Below, piece after piece: positions 53,473 to 60,762 of a stretch of DNA of 64,000 nt; positions within the stretch are counted from its first letter, which is position 1, and each line of letters opens with the position of its first letter. Under the pieces are notes generated by a model. That model saw nothing but the letters and a program-made list of their open reading frames with translations, ran no database searches and had not been told where the DNA came from. The position numbers were made by a program, and so were the translations under genes. This DNA comes from a bacterium (lineage in GTDB: Bacteria; Bacillota; Clostridia; Christensenellales; Aristaeellaceae): positions 4,820-68,819 of the forward strand of contig SFTH01000015.1 in the NCBI GenBank assembly GCA_004563405.1. The letters are read 5' to 3'.

Positions 53473-53501
53473 TTGACATCCGGGCCTCCCGCGCATATAA
53501 T
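53473..53501 (+). promoter_or_regulatory. Consensus promoter of 6S RNA
   Basis: TTGACA (53473-53478), 17 nt, TATAAT (53496-53501): both hexamers match the sigma-70/A consensus exactly with ideal spacing, the strongest promoter in the window. No ribosome site or open frame follows, so it drives a non-coding RNA. Confidence 0.93.
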
Positions 53502-53507
53502 GAAATT

Positions 53508-53743
53508 GTCGGCAGCCAAGCGCGCCGAAGCAAGCGTCCATATCCTGGGGTGTGCGTTAGTCTGTGCTTTTACCCACAGATTCATAAAAGGATTCCGGGT
53601 CGATATGCGGATGTCAGGCCCCCGTTTCGTCAGGGGAAGGCAGTAAGCAGTCGCAGGTCTCCGCCCTGCCTGAGCGGCGGGTGAAAAAGCAGAGACAGAC
53701 GGCACTCATGGGATATATGAGCATCTACGGATGCTCATTTTTT
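53508..53743 (+). ncRNA. ssrS: Probable 6S RNA
   Basis: 6S RNA mimics an open promoter and sequesters RNA polymerase holoenzyme. From the consensus promoter to a terminator there is a 236-nt untranslated segment. Its core runs from ATATCCTGGGGTGTGCGTTAG (about 53539 on) to GGCACTCATGGGATAT (53701-53716); these ends pair as a long imperfect helix, closely paralleling the 5' and 3' ends of known 6S RNAs, with internal asymmetry that would form the large central bubble. The first 30 nt may be a processed leader. No tRNA-like or SRP-like core is seen. The call rests on this pattern and needs a covariance search. Confidence 0.72.
53717..53743 (+). terminator. Terminator of 6S RNA
   Basis: ATGAGCATC (53717-53725) pairs perfectly with GATGCTCAT (53730-53738) and runs directly into T6. 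Confidence 0.9.
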
Positions 53744-53816
53744 ATGCCCGGAATCGGATATTTCCCCCCGGTTCGAATATATATATTCTGCGTAAGCTGC
53801 TCGAGGAGGAACGCTC

Positions 53817-54653
53817 ATGGCCGCATTTTCCATTCGTCCCGGCGCCCCGGAGCGGCGCATCACCCGCATTGAGCTCAACCGAATCGCGCCCAACCCCTAT
53901 CAGCCCCGCCGCGCGGCCGACGAAGAAGCGCTGCGCGAGCTGGCGGAATCCATCCGCCGCTTCGGCCTGCTCTCTCCTCTGCTGGTGCGCCGTACCAGCG
54001 GCAGCGGCTATGAGCTCATCGCCGGAGAGCGCCGCCTGCGGGCGATGGAGCTGCTGGGCTGGAGCAGCGCGGACGCAATCGTGCTGGGCGCGGGCGACCG
54101 GGACAGCGCGCTGATCGCGCTCATCGAAAATCTCCAGCGGGAGGAGCTGCACTTTCTGGACGAGGCGGAGGCCTGCCGGCGCATCCTGCGGGAGCAGGGG
54201 CTGACCCAGGAGGAGCTCTCCGCCGCGCTGGGCCGAAGCCCCTCCGCGCTGGCAAACCGCCTGCGCCTGCTGCACCTCGGTCGCAGCGTGAAAAATTACA
54301 TCCGGGAGGAACAGCTCAGCGAGCGCCATGCCCGCGCCCTGCTGCGCCTGGAGCGCGAGGCCGACCAGTTGCGCCTCGCCCGCTGCGCGGCCCAGCAGAA
54401 GCTGAGCGTGCGCCAGCTGGAGGCGCAGATCGACGCATTGCTTCGGGAAAAGCGCGGTGCGACGCCCAGCCCCGCCGCAGGGCTCGTCCGCGACAGCCGC
54501 CTGGTCATCAATGCCCTGAAGGATACCGTGCGGCAGCTCAAGCGCATCGGCGTGCCCGCCAGCAGCCGCGTGGAGGCCCACGAGGATTACTACGACGTGA
54601 TCGTCACCGTCCGCACGCCCGGCCCCGCGGAGGGCGCACGGAGCGCGCCGTGA
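53817..54653 (+). CDS. ParB/Noc-like CTP-switch DNA-binding protein
   Basis: ParB-type proteins bind parS-like sites, clamp on DNA with CTP and organise chromosome segregation or block septation (Noc). The 278-residue protein has the N-terminal ParB nuclease-like fold with ITRIELNRIAPNPYQPRR, ESIRRFGLLSPLLVRR and the CTP-binding GERRLRAMELL, then the helix-turn-helix region (GLTQEELSAALGRSPSALANRLRLLHL) and a C-terminal dimerisation part. GAGGAGG lies before the ATG. No parA lies beside it in the window, which favours a Noc-like or orphan role; which site it binds is not visible. Confidence 0.9.
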   Translation: MAAFSIRPGAPERRITRIELNRIAPNPYQPRRAADEEALRELAESIRRFGLLSPLLVRRTSGSGYELIAGERRLRAMELLGWSSADAIVLGAGDRDSALIALIENLQREELHFLDEAEACRRILREQGLTQEELSAALGRSPSALANRLRLLHLGRSVKNYIREEQLSERHARALLRLEREADQLRLARCAAQQKLSVRQLEAQIDALLREKRGATPSPAAGLVRDSRLVINALKDTVRQLKRIGVPASSRVEAHEDYYDVIVTVRTPGPAEGARSAP

Positions 54654-54663
54654 AACCGCCCCC

Positions 54664-54747
54664 GCACCGGCCGTGTGCATCTATCAGTCACGCCTTAACG
54701 TCACGCGCTGCGAATCAGGGAACCTTCTGCACCGGCCGTGTGCATCT
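54664..54747 (+). repeat. Two 19-nt direct repeats, 65 nt apart
   Basis: GCACCGGCCGTGTGCATCT occurs at 54664-54682 and again at 54729-54747. GGGAACC also occurs twice in the same stretch. They lie just after the ParB/Noc-like gene in untranslated DNA. Confidence 0.75.
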
Positions 54748-54894
54748 TATATCCGACAGACCCTATCTGGGAACCGTCCTGTGCCAACCGCGCAAATCTT
54801 CGCCCGGATAACCGCTCCGCGACCGGTTCCGCGTTCCGTTCCATCCGTGCGCCCAATGTCTCCGCTCGTCCAGCTTCATACCGTCCTCGACATG
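54748..54894. other. Intergenic stretch without recognised gene
   Basis: Together with the preceding repeats this makes up most of the 365-nt gap between the ParB-like and marR genes. I see no ribosome site with a plausible frame and no RNA family pattern. Confidence 0.5.
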
Positions 54895-54913
54895 CCGCCC
54901 CAGGGCGGTTTTT
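54895..54913 (+). terminator. Intrinsic terminator
   Basis: CCGCCC (54895-54900) pairs with GGGCGG (54903-54908) and is followed by T5. It is about 240 nt downstream of the ParB/Noc-like stop. Confidence 0.75.
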
Positions 54914-54936
54914 CTGTTATCTTTGGCCGCTGCGCC

Positions 54937-54964
54937 TTGACAAAGCGGAGCACGCAGGTATAAT
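54937..54964 (+). promoter_or_regulatory. Promoter of the marR-MATE operon
   Basis: TTGACA (54937-54942), 16 nt, TATAAT (54959-54964), both hexamers at consensus. Confidence 0.87.
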
Positions 54965-55018
54965 GTTATAGGGTAAAATAGTTCTAAAGAAAACAGTCAT
55001 GAACAGGAGTCGATTCAG

Positions 55019-55468
55019 ATGCAGCGCTGTGGAGAACTACTGTTGTCCGTTCGAAGGATGATCAAGCTCTACGACCGGTACATGGAGGAGACGCGCAGCC
55101 GTCATGGGCTCTCCCATCTGGAGATCACCATCATCAGCTTTCTGCACAACAACCCCGGCCGGGATACGGCGAAGGACATCTGCGAGACGCGCATGCTTCC
55201 CAAGGGAAATGTCTCCCAGGGCGTGGAGTCGCTGATTCAAAAGGGGCTGCTCACCCGCGCCGTGGACAGCGCGGACCGGCGGCGCATCCACCTCTCCCTC
55301 ACGGAGCGGACCGCGCCCATCGTGGAGGACGTGGAGCGGGCGAAGGAGACCTTCTACCAGCGCAATCTGAGCTGCTTCACCCCGGAGGAGCTGCACTTCT
55401 ACGCGGACATGAGCGCGCGCATCATGGAAAACATACGCAAGGATTTGGAAGGGAAGTCGGAAACATGA
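55019..55468 (+). CDS. MarR family transcriptional regulator
   Basis: A 149-residue winged-helix regulator: RHGLSHLEITIISFLHNNPGR, recognition part DICETRMLPKGNVSQGVESLIQKGLLTRAVD and wing SADRRRIHLSLTERTAPIVED. Its stop overlaps the start of the MATE gene (ATGA), so it most likely controls that exporter and itself. Confidence 0.92.
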   Translation: MQRCGELLLSVRRMIKLYDRYMEETRSRHGLSHLEITIISFLHNNPGRDTAKDICETRMLPKGNVSQGVESLIQKGLLTRAVDSADRRRIHLSLTERTAPIVEDVERAKETFYQRNLSCFTPEELHFYADMSARIMENIRKDLEGKSET

Positions 55469-56850
55469 GCGAAGACCGTGCATTTCTGGGCCGGGAGCCC
55501 GTGGGCAAGCTGCTGTTGAAGCTCGCGCTGCCCACCGTGACGGCGCAAATCATCAACATGCTCTACAACATCGTAGACCGCATCTACATCGGCCACATTC
55601 CGGACGTGGGCGCGCTGGCCCTGACCGGCGTGGGCGTGTGCCTGCCGCTGATCATGATCGTCTCGGCCTTCGCGGCGCTGGTGAGCAACGGCGGCGCGCC
55701 CCGCGCCTCCATCTTCATGGGACAGCAGGACGCGGATTCTGCGGAAAAGACACTGGGCAACTGCCTGTGCCTCCAGATCATCGTCTCCCTCGCGCTCACC
55801 GCCATCCTTCTGTTGTTCAACCGGCAGCTGCTGCTGGCCTTCGGCGCGAGCGAAAACACCATTGAATACGGCGTGCGCTACATGAATATCTACGCCGCGG
55901 GCACCCTCTTCGTCCAACTGACGCTGGGCATGAACGCCTTCATCACCGCTCAGGGCTTCGCCCGCACGGGCATGCTCTCCGTGCTCATTGGCGCGGCGGC
56001 CAACATCGTCCTCGACCCCATTTTCATCTTCGCACTGCACATGGGCGTGCAGGGCGCGGCGCTGGCCACCGTGCTCTCCCAGATGCTCTCCTGCATCTGG
56101 GTGCTCTCCTTTCTGCTGGGCAAGCGGAGCTTTCTGAAGATCCGCTCCCGGAACCTGCGGCTCAAGCCCAAAATCATCCTCCCCTGCCTGGCCCTGGGGC
56201 TCTCCGGCTTCATCATGCAGTCCAGCGAGAGCATCATCTCCGTGTGCTTCAATTCCAACCTGCTGCGCTACGGCGGCGACCTGGCCGTGGGCGCGATGAC
56301 CATCCTCACCAGCGTGATGCAGTTCGCCATGCTGCCCCTGCAGGGGCTCGGCCAGGGCGCGCAGCCCATCATCAGCTACAACTACGGCGCGCGCAACGCC
56401 GATCGCGTCCGCGCCGCCTTCCGCCTGCTGGTAAAGGTGAGCCTGTGCTATTCGCTGCTGCTGTGGGCCTGCGTCATGCTCTTCCCCCAAATCTTCGTCT
56501 CCCTCTTCACCAACGACGCCACCCTTGCAGCGTTCGCCCGCAGGGCGCTGCGGGTGTACATCGCCGCCGCCGGCATCTTCGGCTTCCAGATCGCCTGCCA
56601 GATGACCTTCCTGGCCCTGGGCAACGCGAAGGCCTCCATCTCCGTGGCGGTGATGCGCAAGTTCATCCTGCTGCTGCCCCTCATCTACATCCTGCCCGCG
56701 CTGCTGCCCTCCGACCCGGCAATGGCCGTCTATCTTGCGGAGCCCATTGCGGACTTTATCTCCGTGTGCTTTACGGCGGTGCTGTTCTTCTTCCAGTTCC
56801 GAAAATCCATGGCGCGCATCTCCGCGCCGCTCCCCTCTGCTGGAGAATAA
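55465..56850 (+). CDS. MATE family efflux transporter
   Basis: A 461-residue, twelve-helix drug/cation exporter of the DinF/MepA-like branch. The first MatE half has LPTVTAQIINMLYNIVDRIYIGH and NGGAPRASIFMGQ; the second has LSGFIMQSSESIISVCFNSNL and GQGAQPIISYNYGARN, the family's second-half signature. It forms a two-gene operon with the preceding MarR regulator, as in MepRA-type systems. Confidence 0.94.
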   Translation: MSEDRAFLGREPVGKLLLKLALPTVTAQIINMLYNIVDRIYIGHIPDVGALALTGVGVCLPLIMIVSAFAALVSNGGAPRASIFMGQQDADSAEKTLGNCLCLQIIVSLALTAILLLFNRQLLLAFGASENTIEYGVRYMNIYAAGTLFVQLTLGMNAFITAQGFARTGMLSVLIGAAANIVLDPIFIFALHMGVQGAALATVLSQMLSCIWVLSFLLGKRSFLKIRSRNLRLKPKIILPCLALGLSGFIMQSSESIISVCFNSNLLRYGGDLAVGAMTILTSVMQFAMLPLQGLGQGAQPIISYNYGARNADRVRAAFRLLVKVSLCYSLLLWACVMLFPQIFVSLFTNDATLAAFARRALRVYIAAAGIFGFQIACQMTFLALGNAKASISVAVMRKFILLLPLIYILPALLPSDPAMAVYLAEPIADFISVCFTAVLFFFQFRKSMARISAPLPSAGE

Positions 56851-56920
56851 CCGCCTTCAGGAAATGAGCCTTTGCAGCTCACCTGCACAGGGCAAGCTCC
56901 GGTCCGCTCCGGAACACAGT

Positions 56921-56956
56921 GAAGGGGCCGCCCCACTTATGCGGGGCGGCCCCTTC
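56921..56956. terminator. Strong hairpin between convergent MATE and crh-like genes
   Basis: GAAGGGGCCGCCCC (56921-56934) pairs perfectly over 14 bp with GGGGCGGCCCCTTC (56943-56956). There is no T run on either strand; it may work with Rho or as a 3'-end protector. Confidence 0.6.
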
Positions 56957-56971
56957 GGCGCGCCTGGAATC

Positions 56972-57229
56972 TCATTCTCCGCGGCTCAGCAGCGCGCAGA
57001 TGCTCGCCGCCGCGTCGCTCTCGTCCGCGCCCTCCGCGCGAACGGTCACGCGCATTCCCCGGCGCAGATCCAGCGCCAGTATGCCGATCAGCGAGTCCAC
57101 GCAGAGCCGGGTGCTCCCGCTCTCCAGATAGACCTCCGCGGCAAAGCGCGAGGCGCGCTGGGCCAGCCGCGCCGCGAAATCCGGCGTGACCACCGGGCAT
57201 GCGCCAAACACAACTTCCATCTTCTGCAT
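56972..57229 (-). CDS. HPr-like (Crh-type) protein lacking the phosphorylatable histidine
   Basis: HPr is the PTS phosphocarrier; Crh is a regulatory paralogue with no His15. The 85-residue product has HPr length and fold pattern (KMEVVFGACPVVTPDFAARLAQRASRF, then STRLCVDSLIGILALDLRRGMRVTVRAEGADESDAA). The usual GLHARPA is replaced by VVTPDFA, so PTS phosphotransfer is not possible. The serine of the Ser46 position (DSLIG for KSIMG) is present, which would allow HPr-kinase control. It follows whiA by 14 nt, the place Crh takes in Bacillus. ATG at 57229 is preceded by AGAGGACAGGA. Confidence 0.82.
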   Translation of the reverse strand: MQKMEVVFGACPVVTPDFAARLAQRASRFAAEVYLESGSTRLCVDSLIGILALDLRRGMRVTVRAEGADESDAAASICALLSRGE

Positions 57230-57243
57230 CGTTTCCTGTCCTC

Positions 57244-58206
57244 TCACAATTCCAGATTCTCTCCGCTGCGCAGCTTGTCCGCGATTTCGGCGAGCTTGCG
57301 CAGGCGGGCGTTTACGCCCGATTTTCCGATCGGCGGCGTGAGCATCTCCCCGAGCCCCGCCAGGGAAGTCGCCGCGTTGTTCAAGCGCGCCTCAGCGATT
57401 TCCCGCAGCGGCGCGGGCAGCTTGTCCAGCCCCAGCTCGCCGTCTATGATGCGAATGTCTTCAATCTGTTTCAGCGCCGTCTCCATCACGCGGTTGATGT
57501 TGGAGCTGTCACAGTTCAGCTGACGGTTGACGCGGTTGCTCACATCCTTTTTGATGCGCACATTTTGCAGCGTCAGAACGGACTGTGAGGCGCCCATCAG
57601 CGTCAACATATCGGATACATCGTCGCTCTTTTTTAAGTATACCACAAACCGCGACTTTCTGCACGCTTTTTTTGCGGAAATTTCATAATAATTGAGGATT
57701 TTTATAACGTAATCCGCAAATTCTTCGCTGGGCGCAGCGATTTCAATGTGATACTCGATCTCCGGGTTCGCCAGCCCGCCGCTGACCATGAAGGCGCTCT
57801 TCAGAAAGGTCTTCTTGCAGCAGGCGTAGCCGACGATGCGCTCCGGCGGCGCCTGCCGCACGCCAAAGAGGGCCTCCGGATCGTAGAGGCCCGTCTCCTG
57901 CATCAGCATTTCCGACGCCTCCTCAGGAATCACCAGCTGATAGCGGGTCATGCCGCTCAAGGAGTTGCTGCGCAGCGTGCGTATCTGCGCCGTGACGTCG
58001 AAGTGGCGCTTGAGCAGCTGAAAGTAGTGGCGCACCACCGCCGCCTCCGCCGTGGTCACCGACAGCGCGTAGCGGGGCGTCGGGCCAAAGCGATAGGAGA
58101 CGCCGCCCGAGGCCAGCAGCGCCGCCGCCAGCTCCGCCCGGGAGCAGCAGCGCTCTGAACAAAGCTCGCGCGCCATTTCGGCGCGCGCATTCGATGCAAA
58201 GGACAT
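57244..58206 (-). CDS. whiA: WhiA family DNA-binding/homing-endonuclease-fold protein
   Basis: WhiA affects cell division and chromosome segregation in Firmicutes and sporulation in actinomycetes. The 320-residue protein has the LAGLIDADG-derived N-terminal domain (SFASNARAEMARELC, LLASGGVSYRF, YACCKKTFLKSAFMVSGGLANPE) and a C-terminal helix-turn-helix (LREIAEARLNNAATSLAGLGEMLTPPIGKSGVNARLRKL). Length and motifs are normal. Its ATG follows the murB stop directly (TGAATG). Confidence 0.95.
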   Translation of the reverse strand: MSFASNARAEMARELCSERCCSRAELAAALLASGGVSYRFGPTPRYALSVTTAEAAVVRHYFQLLKRHFDVTAQIRTLRSNSLSGMTRYQLVIPEEASEMLMQETGLYDPEALFGVRQAPPERIVGYACCKKTFLKSAFMVSGGLANPEIEYHIEIAAPSEEFADYVIKILNYYEISAKKACRKSRFVVYLKKSDDVSDMLTLMGASQSVLTLQNVRIKKDVSNRVNRQLNCDSSNINRVMETALKQIEDIRIIDGELGLDKLPAPLREIAEARLNNAATSLAGLGEMLTPPIGKSGVNARLRKLAEIADKLRSGENLEL

Positions 58207-59115
58207 TCAGCCCTCCCCCAGTATTCTCACTTCCGGCTCCAGCTGCACGCCGGTCTCCTCCAGCACCACGCGCTGGACGTGCTCGATCAGCGCGAGGAGC
58301 TCCGACGCGGTGGCGCCGCCGGTGTTGACGATGAAGCCCGCATGCTTGGCGCTCACCTGCGCGCCGCCGATGGCATATCCCTTCAGGCCGCACTGCTCGA
58401 TCAGCGCGCCCGCAAAGTGCCCCTCCGGCCGCTTGAAGGTGGAGCCCGCGCTGGGCAGGTTCAGCGGCTGCTTCTCCCGCCTGCGGGCGTTCAGATCCTG
58501 CATGCGTGCGAGGATCGCCGCCGGATCCCCCGCTTCCAGCGCAAAGCAGGCGGAGAGCACCACGCCGCCCTCCCGCAGGGGGCGCGTCGCGCGATAGCCC
58601 ATCTCCATCTCCGAAAGACTCAGCGTGCGCACTTCGCCGTCCAACAGCACCCGCGCGGAAACGAGCGCGTCGGAGAGCTGTCCGCCGTACGCACCCGCGT
58701 TCATGGCGCAGCCGCCGCCCAGCGTGCCCGGAATGCCGCTGGCAAATTCCAGTCCGGCGAGTCCCGCCGCCTGGGCGGCCGCCGCCACCCGGGAGAGCAG
58801 CGCACCCGCCTGGGCGCAGAGGCGCGCGCCGTCGATGCGAATCTCCGAAAACGACTCGCCGAGCACGATGGTCAGTCCCTTCAGGCCGCCGTCCCGCACC
58901 AGCAGGTTGGAGCCATTGCCCACCAGCTGCACGGGGACGTCCTCCTCCCGGGCCAGGCGCACGGCCGCGCACAACTCCTCCTCGCTGGAGGGGAAGAACA
59001 TCCGCTCCGCGGGGCCTCCCACGCGGAACGTGGTGTGCCGCGCCATCGGCTCGTTTTCCAGCAGGCGGTCCGGGGCCAGGGCGCACAGCGCCGCCGTCAG
59101 TCTCTCAATGCTCAT
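58207..59115 (-). CDS. murB: UDP-N-acetylenolpyruvoylglucosamine reductase
   Basis: MurB is the FAD enzyme that makes UDP-MurNAc for peptidoglycan. The 302-residue protein is type II: FRVGGPAERMFFP and GNGSNLLVRDGGLKG bind FAD, GIPGTLGGGCAMNAGAYGG forms the pyrophosphate loop, SAGSTFKRP holds the catalytic serine and EPEVRILG the catalytic glutamate. It follows the MBOAT gene by 8 nt and abuts whiA. In many relatives rapZ and the yvcK gene lie between murB and whiA; here they are absent. Confidence 0.96.
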   Translation of the reverse strand: MSIERLTAALCALAPDRLLENEPMARHTTFRVGGPAERMFFPSSEEELCAAVRLAREEDVPVQLVGNGSNLLVRDGGLKGLTIVLGESFSEIRIDGARLCAQAGALLSRVAAAAQAAGLAGLEFASGIPGTLGGGCAMNAGAYGGQLSDALVSARVLLDGEVRTLSLSEMEMGYRATRPLREGGVVLSACFALEAGDPAAILARMQDLNARRREKQPLNLPSAGSTFKRPEGHFAGALIEQCGLKGYAIGGAQVSAKHAGFIVNTGGATASELLALIEHVQRVVLEETGVQLEPEVRILGEG

Positions 59116-59123
59116 AGCCCACC

Positions 59124-60536
59124 TCAGAAGTTAAAGTAAATGAAGGGATTGTAGCCGTTGACGGCGATGTAGCTGATGGACAGCGCCGTCAGCGCCACCA
59201 GCGCCACCGCGCCCACCACGCGCACGAGATTTTCATTCACATGCATCTTTTCCACGATGAAGCCGCGCACCGGCAGGCCGCAGATCACTGCCGCCAGGAA
59301 GAACCAGCCGTACTCCCTGACCATCACGCCGGTGACACTGTTCCAGAGCGCCGCGCCGTTCACGCCCAGCAGCGTTCCATACATCGTCCACGCATGGGGC
59401 AGGTTGTCGCAGCGAATCATCACCGTGAAGAACACCACCATCAGCATGGCGTAGAGGTGGCCGATGGGATGCTTCTCCATCCACTTGCCCAGTCCGGTGA
59501 AGCGCTCGATCATCAGCATGAGGCAGAAGCCGCAGCCCCAGAGCACATAGGTCCAGGCCGCGCCATGCCAAAGGCCCGTGCAGAACCAGACCATGAACAT
59601 GTTGAACAGCAGCCTCGGCGTCTTGACCCGGCTTCCGCCCAGCGGTATGTAGAGGTAATCCTGAAACCAGCTGGTCATGGAGATGTGCCAGCGCTTCCAG
59701 AAGCCCGCCACCGACTTGGCGATGAAGGGGAAGCGGAAATTCTCCAGGAAGTGGAAGCCGAACATCCGGCCTAGGCCGATGGCCATGTCCGAATAGCCGG
59801 AGAAATCGTAGTACACCTGCATCAGATAGGCGCACGCCGCAATCCACGCGCCGCCGACGGACAGGTTCGCGTGATCCAGCCCGAAGAGTGTATCCACCAT
59901 CAGGCCCAGATTGTTTGCCAGCAGCGTCTTTTTGCAGAAGCCCAGCATGAAGCGGTGCACGCCCTCCACAAAGTCCGGCAGGTTCTCCCGCCGGTTCTCG
60001 ATCTCGTCCGCGACGGTCTGGTAGCGCACGATGGGACCGGCAATCAACTGCGGGAAGAAGGAGATGTACAGGCAGACGTTGACAAAGCTGCGCTGCACCT
60101 TGCCGTCGCCCCGGTAGACGTCGATCACATAGCTCATCGCCTGGAAGGTGAAGAAGGAGATGCCAATGGGCAGCGCGATCTCCGGCACCGGGAAGGACAG
60201 GTTGAACCAGGCGTTTACGTTGTCCAGCAGCCAGCTCAGGTACTTGAACACGCCCAGAAGACCCAGGTTCATCACGAGGGCGATCACCAGCGCCAGCTTC
60301 GCATGGCCGCGCTCCGGCTTCTGTTTCTCCCGGTCAATCCACAGCGCCAGCAGCCAGTTGGCCACGATGGAGGCAAACATGACCACGACGAACTTGGGCT
60401 GGCCCCAGGCGTAGAAGCCCAGGGAGGCCAGGGTCAGGAACAGGTTGCTCCACTTGCGCCAGCGATACAGGATGGCATAGCCCACGAGCACCACCGTGAG
60501 GAAGAAATACAAAAACACGTTGCTGGAAAAAACCAT
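59124..60536 (-). CDS. MBOAT family O-acyltransferase (AlgI/DltB/PatA-like)
   Basis: Membrane-bound O-acyltransferases move acyl groups across the membrane to polymers such as wall polysaccharides. The ATG at 60536 has AAGGAG 9 nt upstream and gives 470 residues with about eleven helices. Family marks include ALPIGISFFTFQAMSYVIDVYRG, FFPQLIAGPIVRY and the active-site segment CTGLWHGAAWTYVLWG with the conserved histidine. No SGNH/DHHW partner protein, the usual second component for acetylation, lies beside it. Its closeness to murB suggests wall or teichoic polymer modification (inference). Confidence 0.92.
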   Translation of the reverse strand: MVFSSNVFLYFFLTVVLVGYAILYRWRKWSNLFLTLASLGFYAWGQPKFVVVMFASIVANWLLALWIDREKQKPERGHAKLALVIALVMNLGLLGVFKYLSWLLDNVNAWFNLSFPVPEIALPIGISFFTFQAMSYVIDVYRGDGKVQRSFVNVCLYISFFPQLIAGPIVRYQTVADEIENRRENLPDFVEGVHRFMLGFCKKTLLANNLGLMVDTLFGLDHANLSVGGAWIAACAYLMQVYYDFSGYSDMAIGLGRMFGFHFLENFRFPFIAKSVAGFWKRWHISMTSWFQDYLYIPLGGSRVKTPRLLFNMFMVWFCTGLWHGAAWTYVLWGCGFCLMLMIERFTGLGKWMEKHPIGHLYAMLMVVFFTVMIRCDNLPHAWTMYGTLLGVNGAALWNSVTGVMVREYGWFFLAAVICGLPVRGFIVEKMHVNENLVRVVGAVALVALTALSISYIAVNGYNPFIYFNF

Positions 60537-60599
60537 GGAAGCGTCTCCTTCTGTATTGTATGCAAAGGCGGCGTAAATCCGCACAACAAGTCAGTATAT

Positions 60600-60628
60600 A
60601 TTATACCACTGTTTTTCTCCTCTGGCAA
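60600..60628 (-). promoter_or_regulatory. Promoter of the MBOAT-murB-whiA operon
   Basis: The minus strand reads TTGCCA (60628-60623), 17 nt, then TGG-TATAAT with the -10 at 60605-60600, an extended -10. It lies 64 nt before the MBOAT ATG. Confidence 0.82.
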
Positions 60629-60675
60629 GGGAGCACAGCGCCCCGCTGAAACGATTGAAACGCGAAAGCGCCGCC

Positions 60676-60743
60676 GCTCTCTCGCACTCTCCCGGTGGTT
60701 TCGACAGCCGGAGCGCCCCGCCGGAAAACCGGCGGGGCGCTCC
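60676..60743 (-). repeat. Hairpin plus GGCTGTCGAA element after the M14 gene (second copy)
   Basis: A 15-bp perfect hairpin (60710-60724 with 60729-60743, loop TTTT on the minus strand) is followed by GGCTGTCGAA and, seven nt later, GGGAGAGTG. The same arrangement follows glnS at 7403-7470. It may serve as a 3' end structure for the M14 peptidase mRNA. Confidence 0.55.
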
Positions 60744-60762
60744 TTCCCAATGGTCACTGCCT

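Noticed and set aside
53508..53743. tRNA, SRP RNA, RNase P RNA or a CRISPR-related RNA
   Set aside because: No acceptor/T-arm pattern, no SRP Alu or GGAA-tetraloop domain, too short for RNase P, and no cas genes or spacer repeats in the window.
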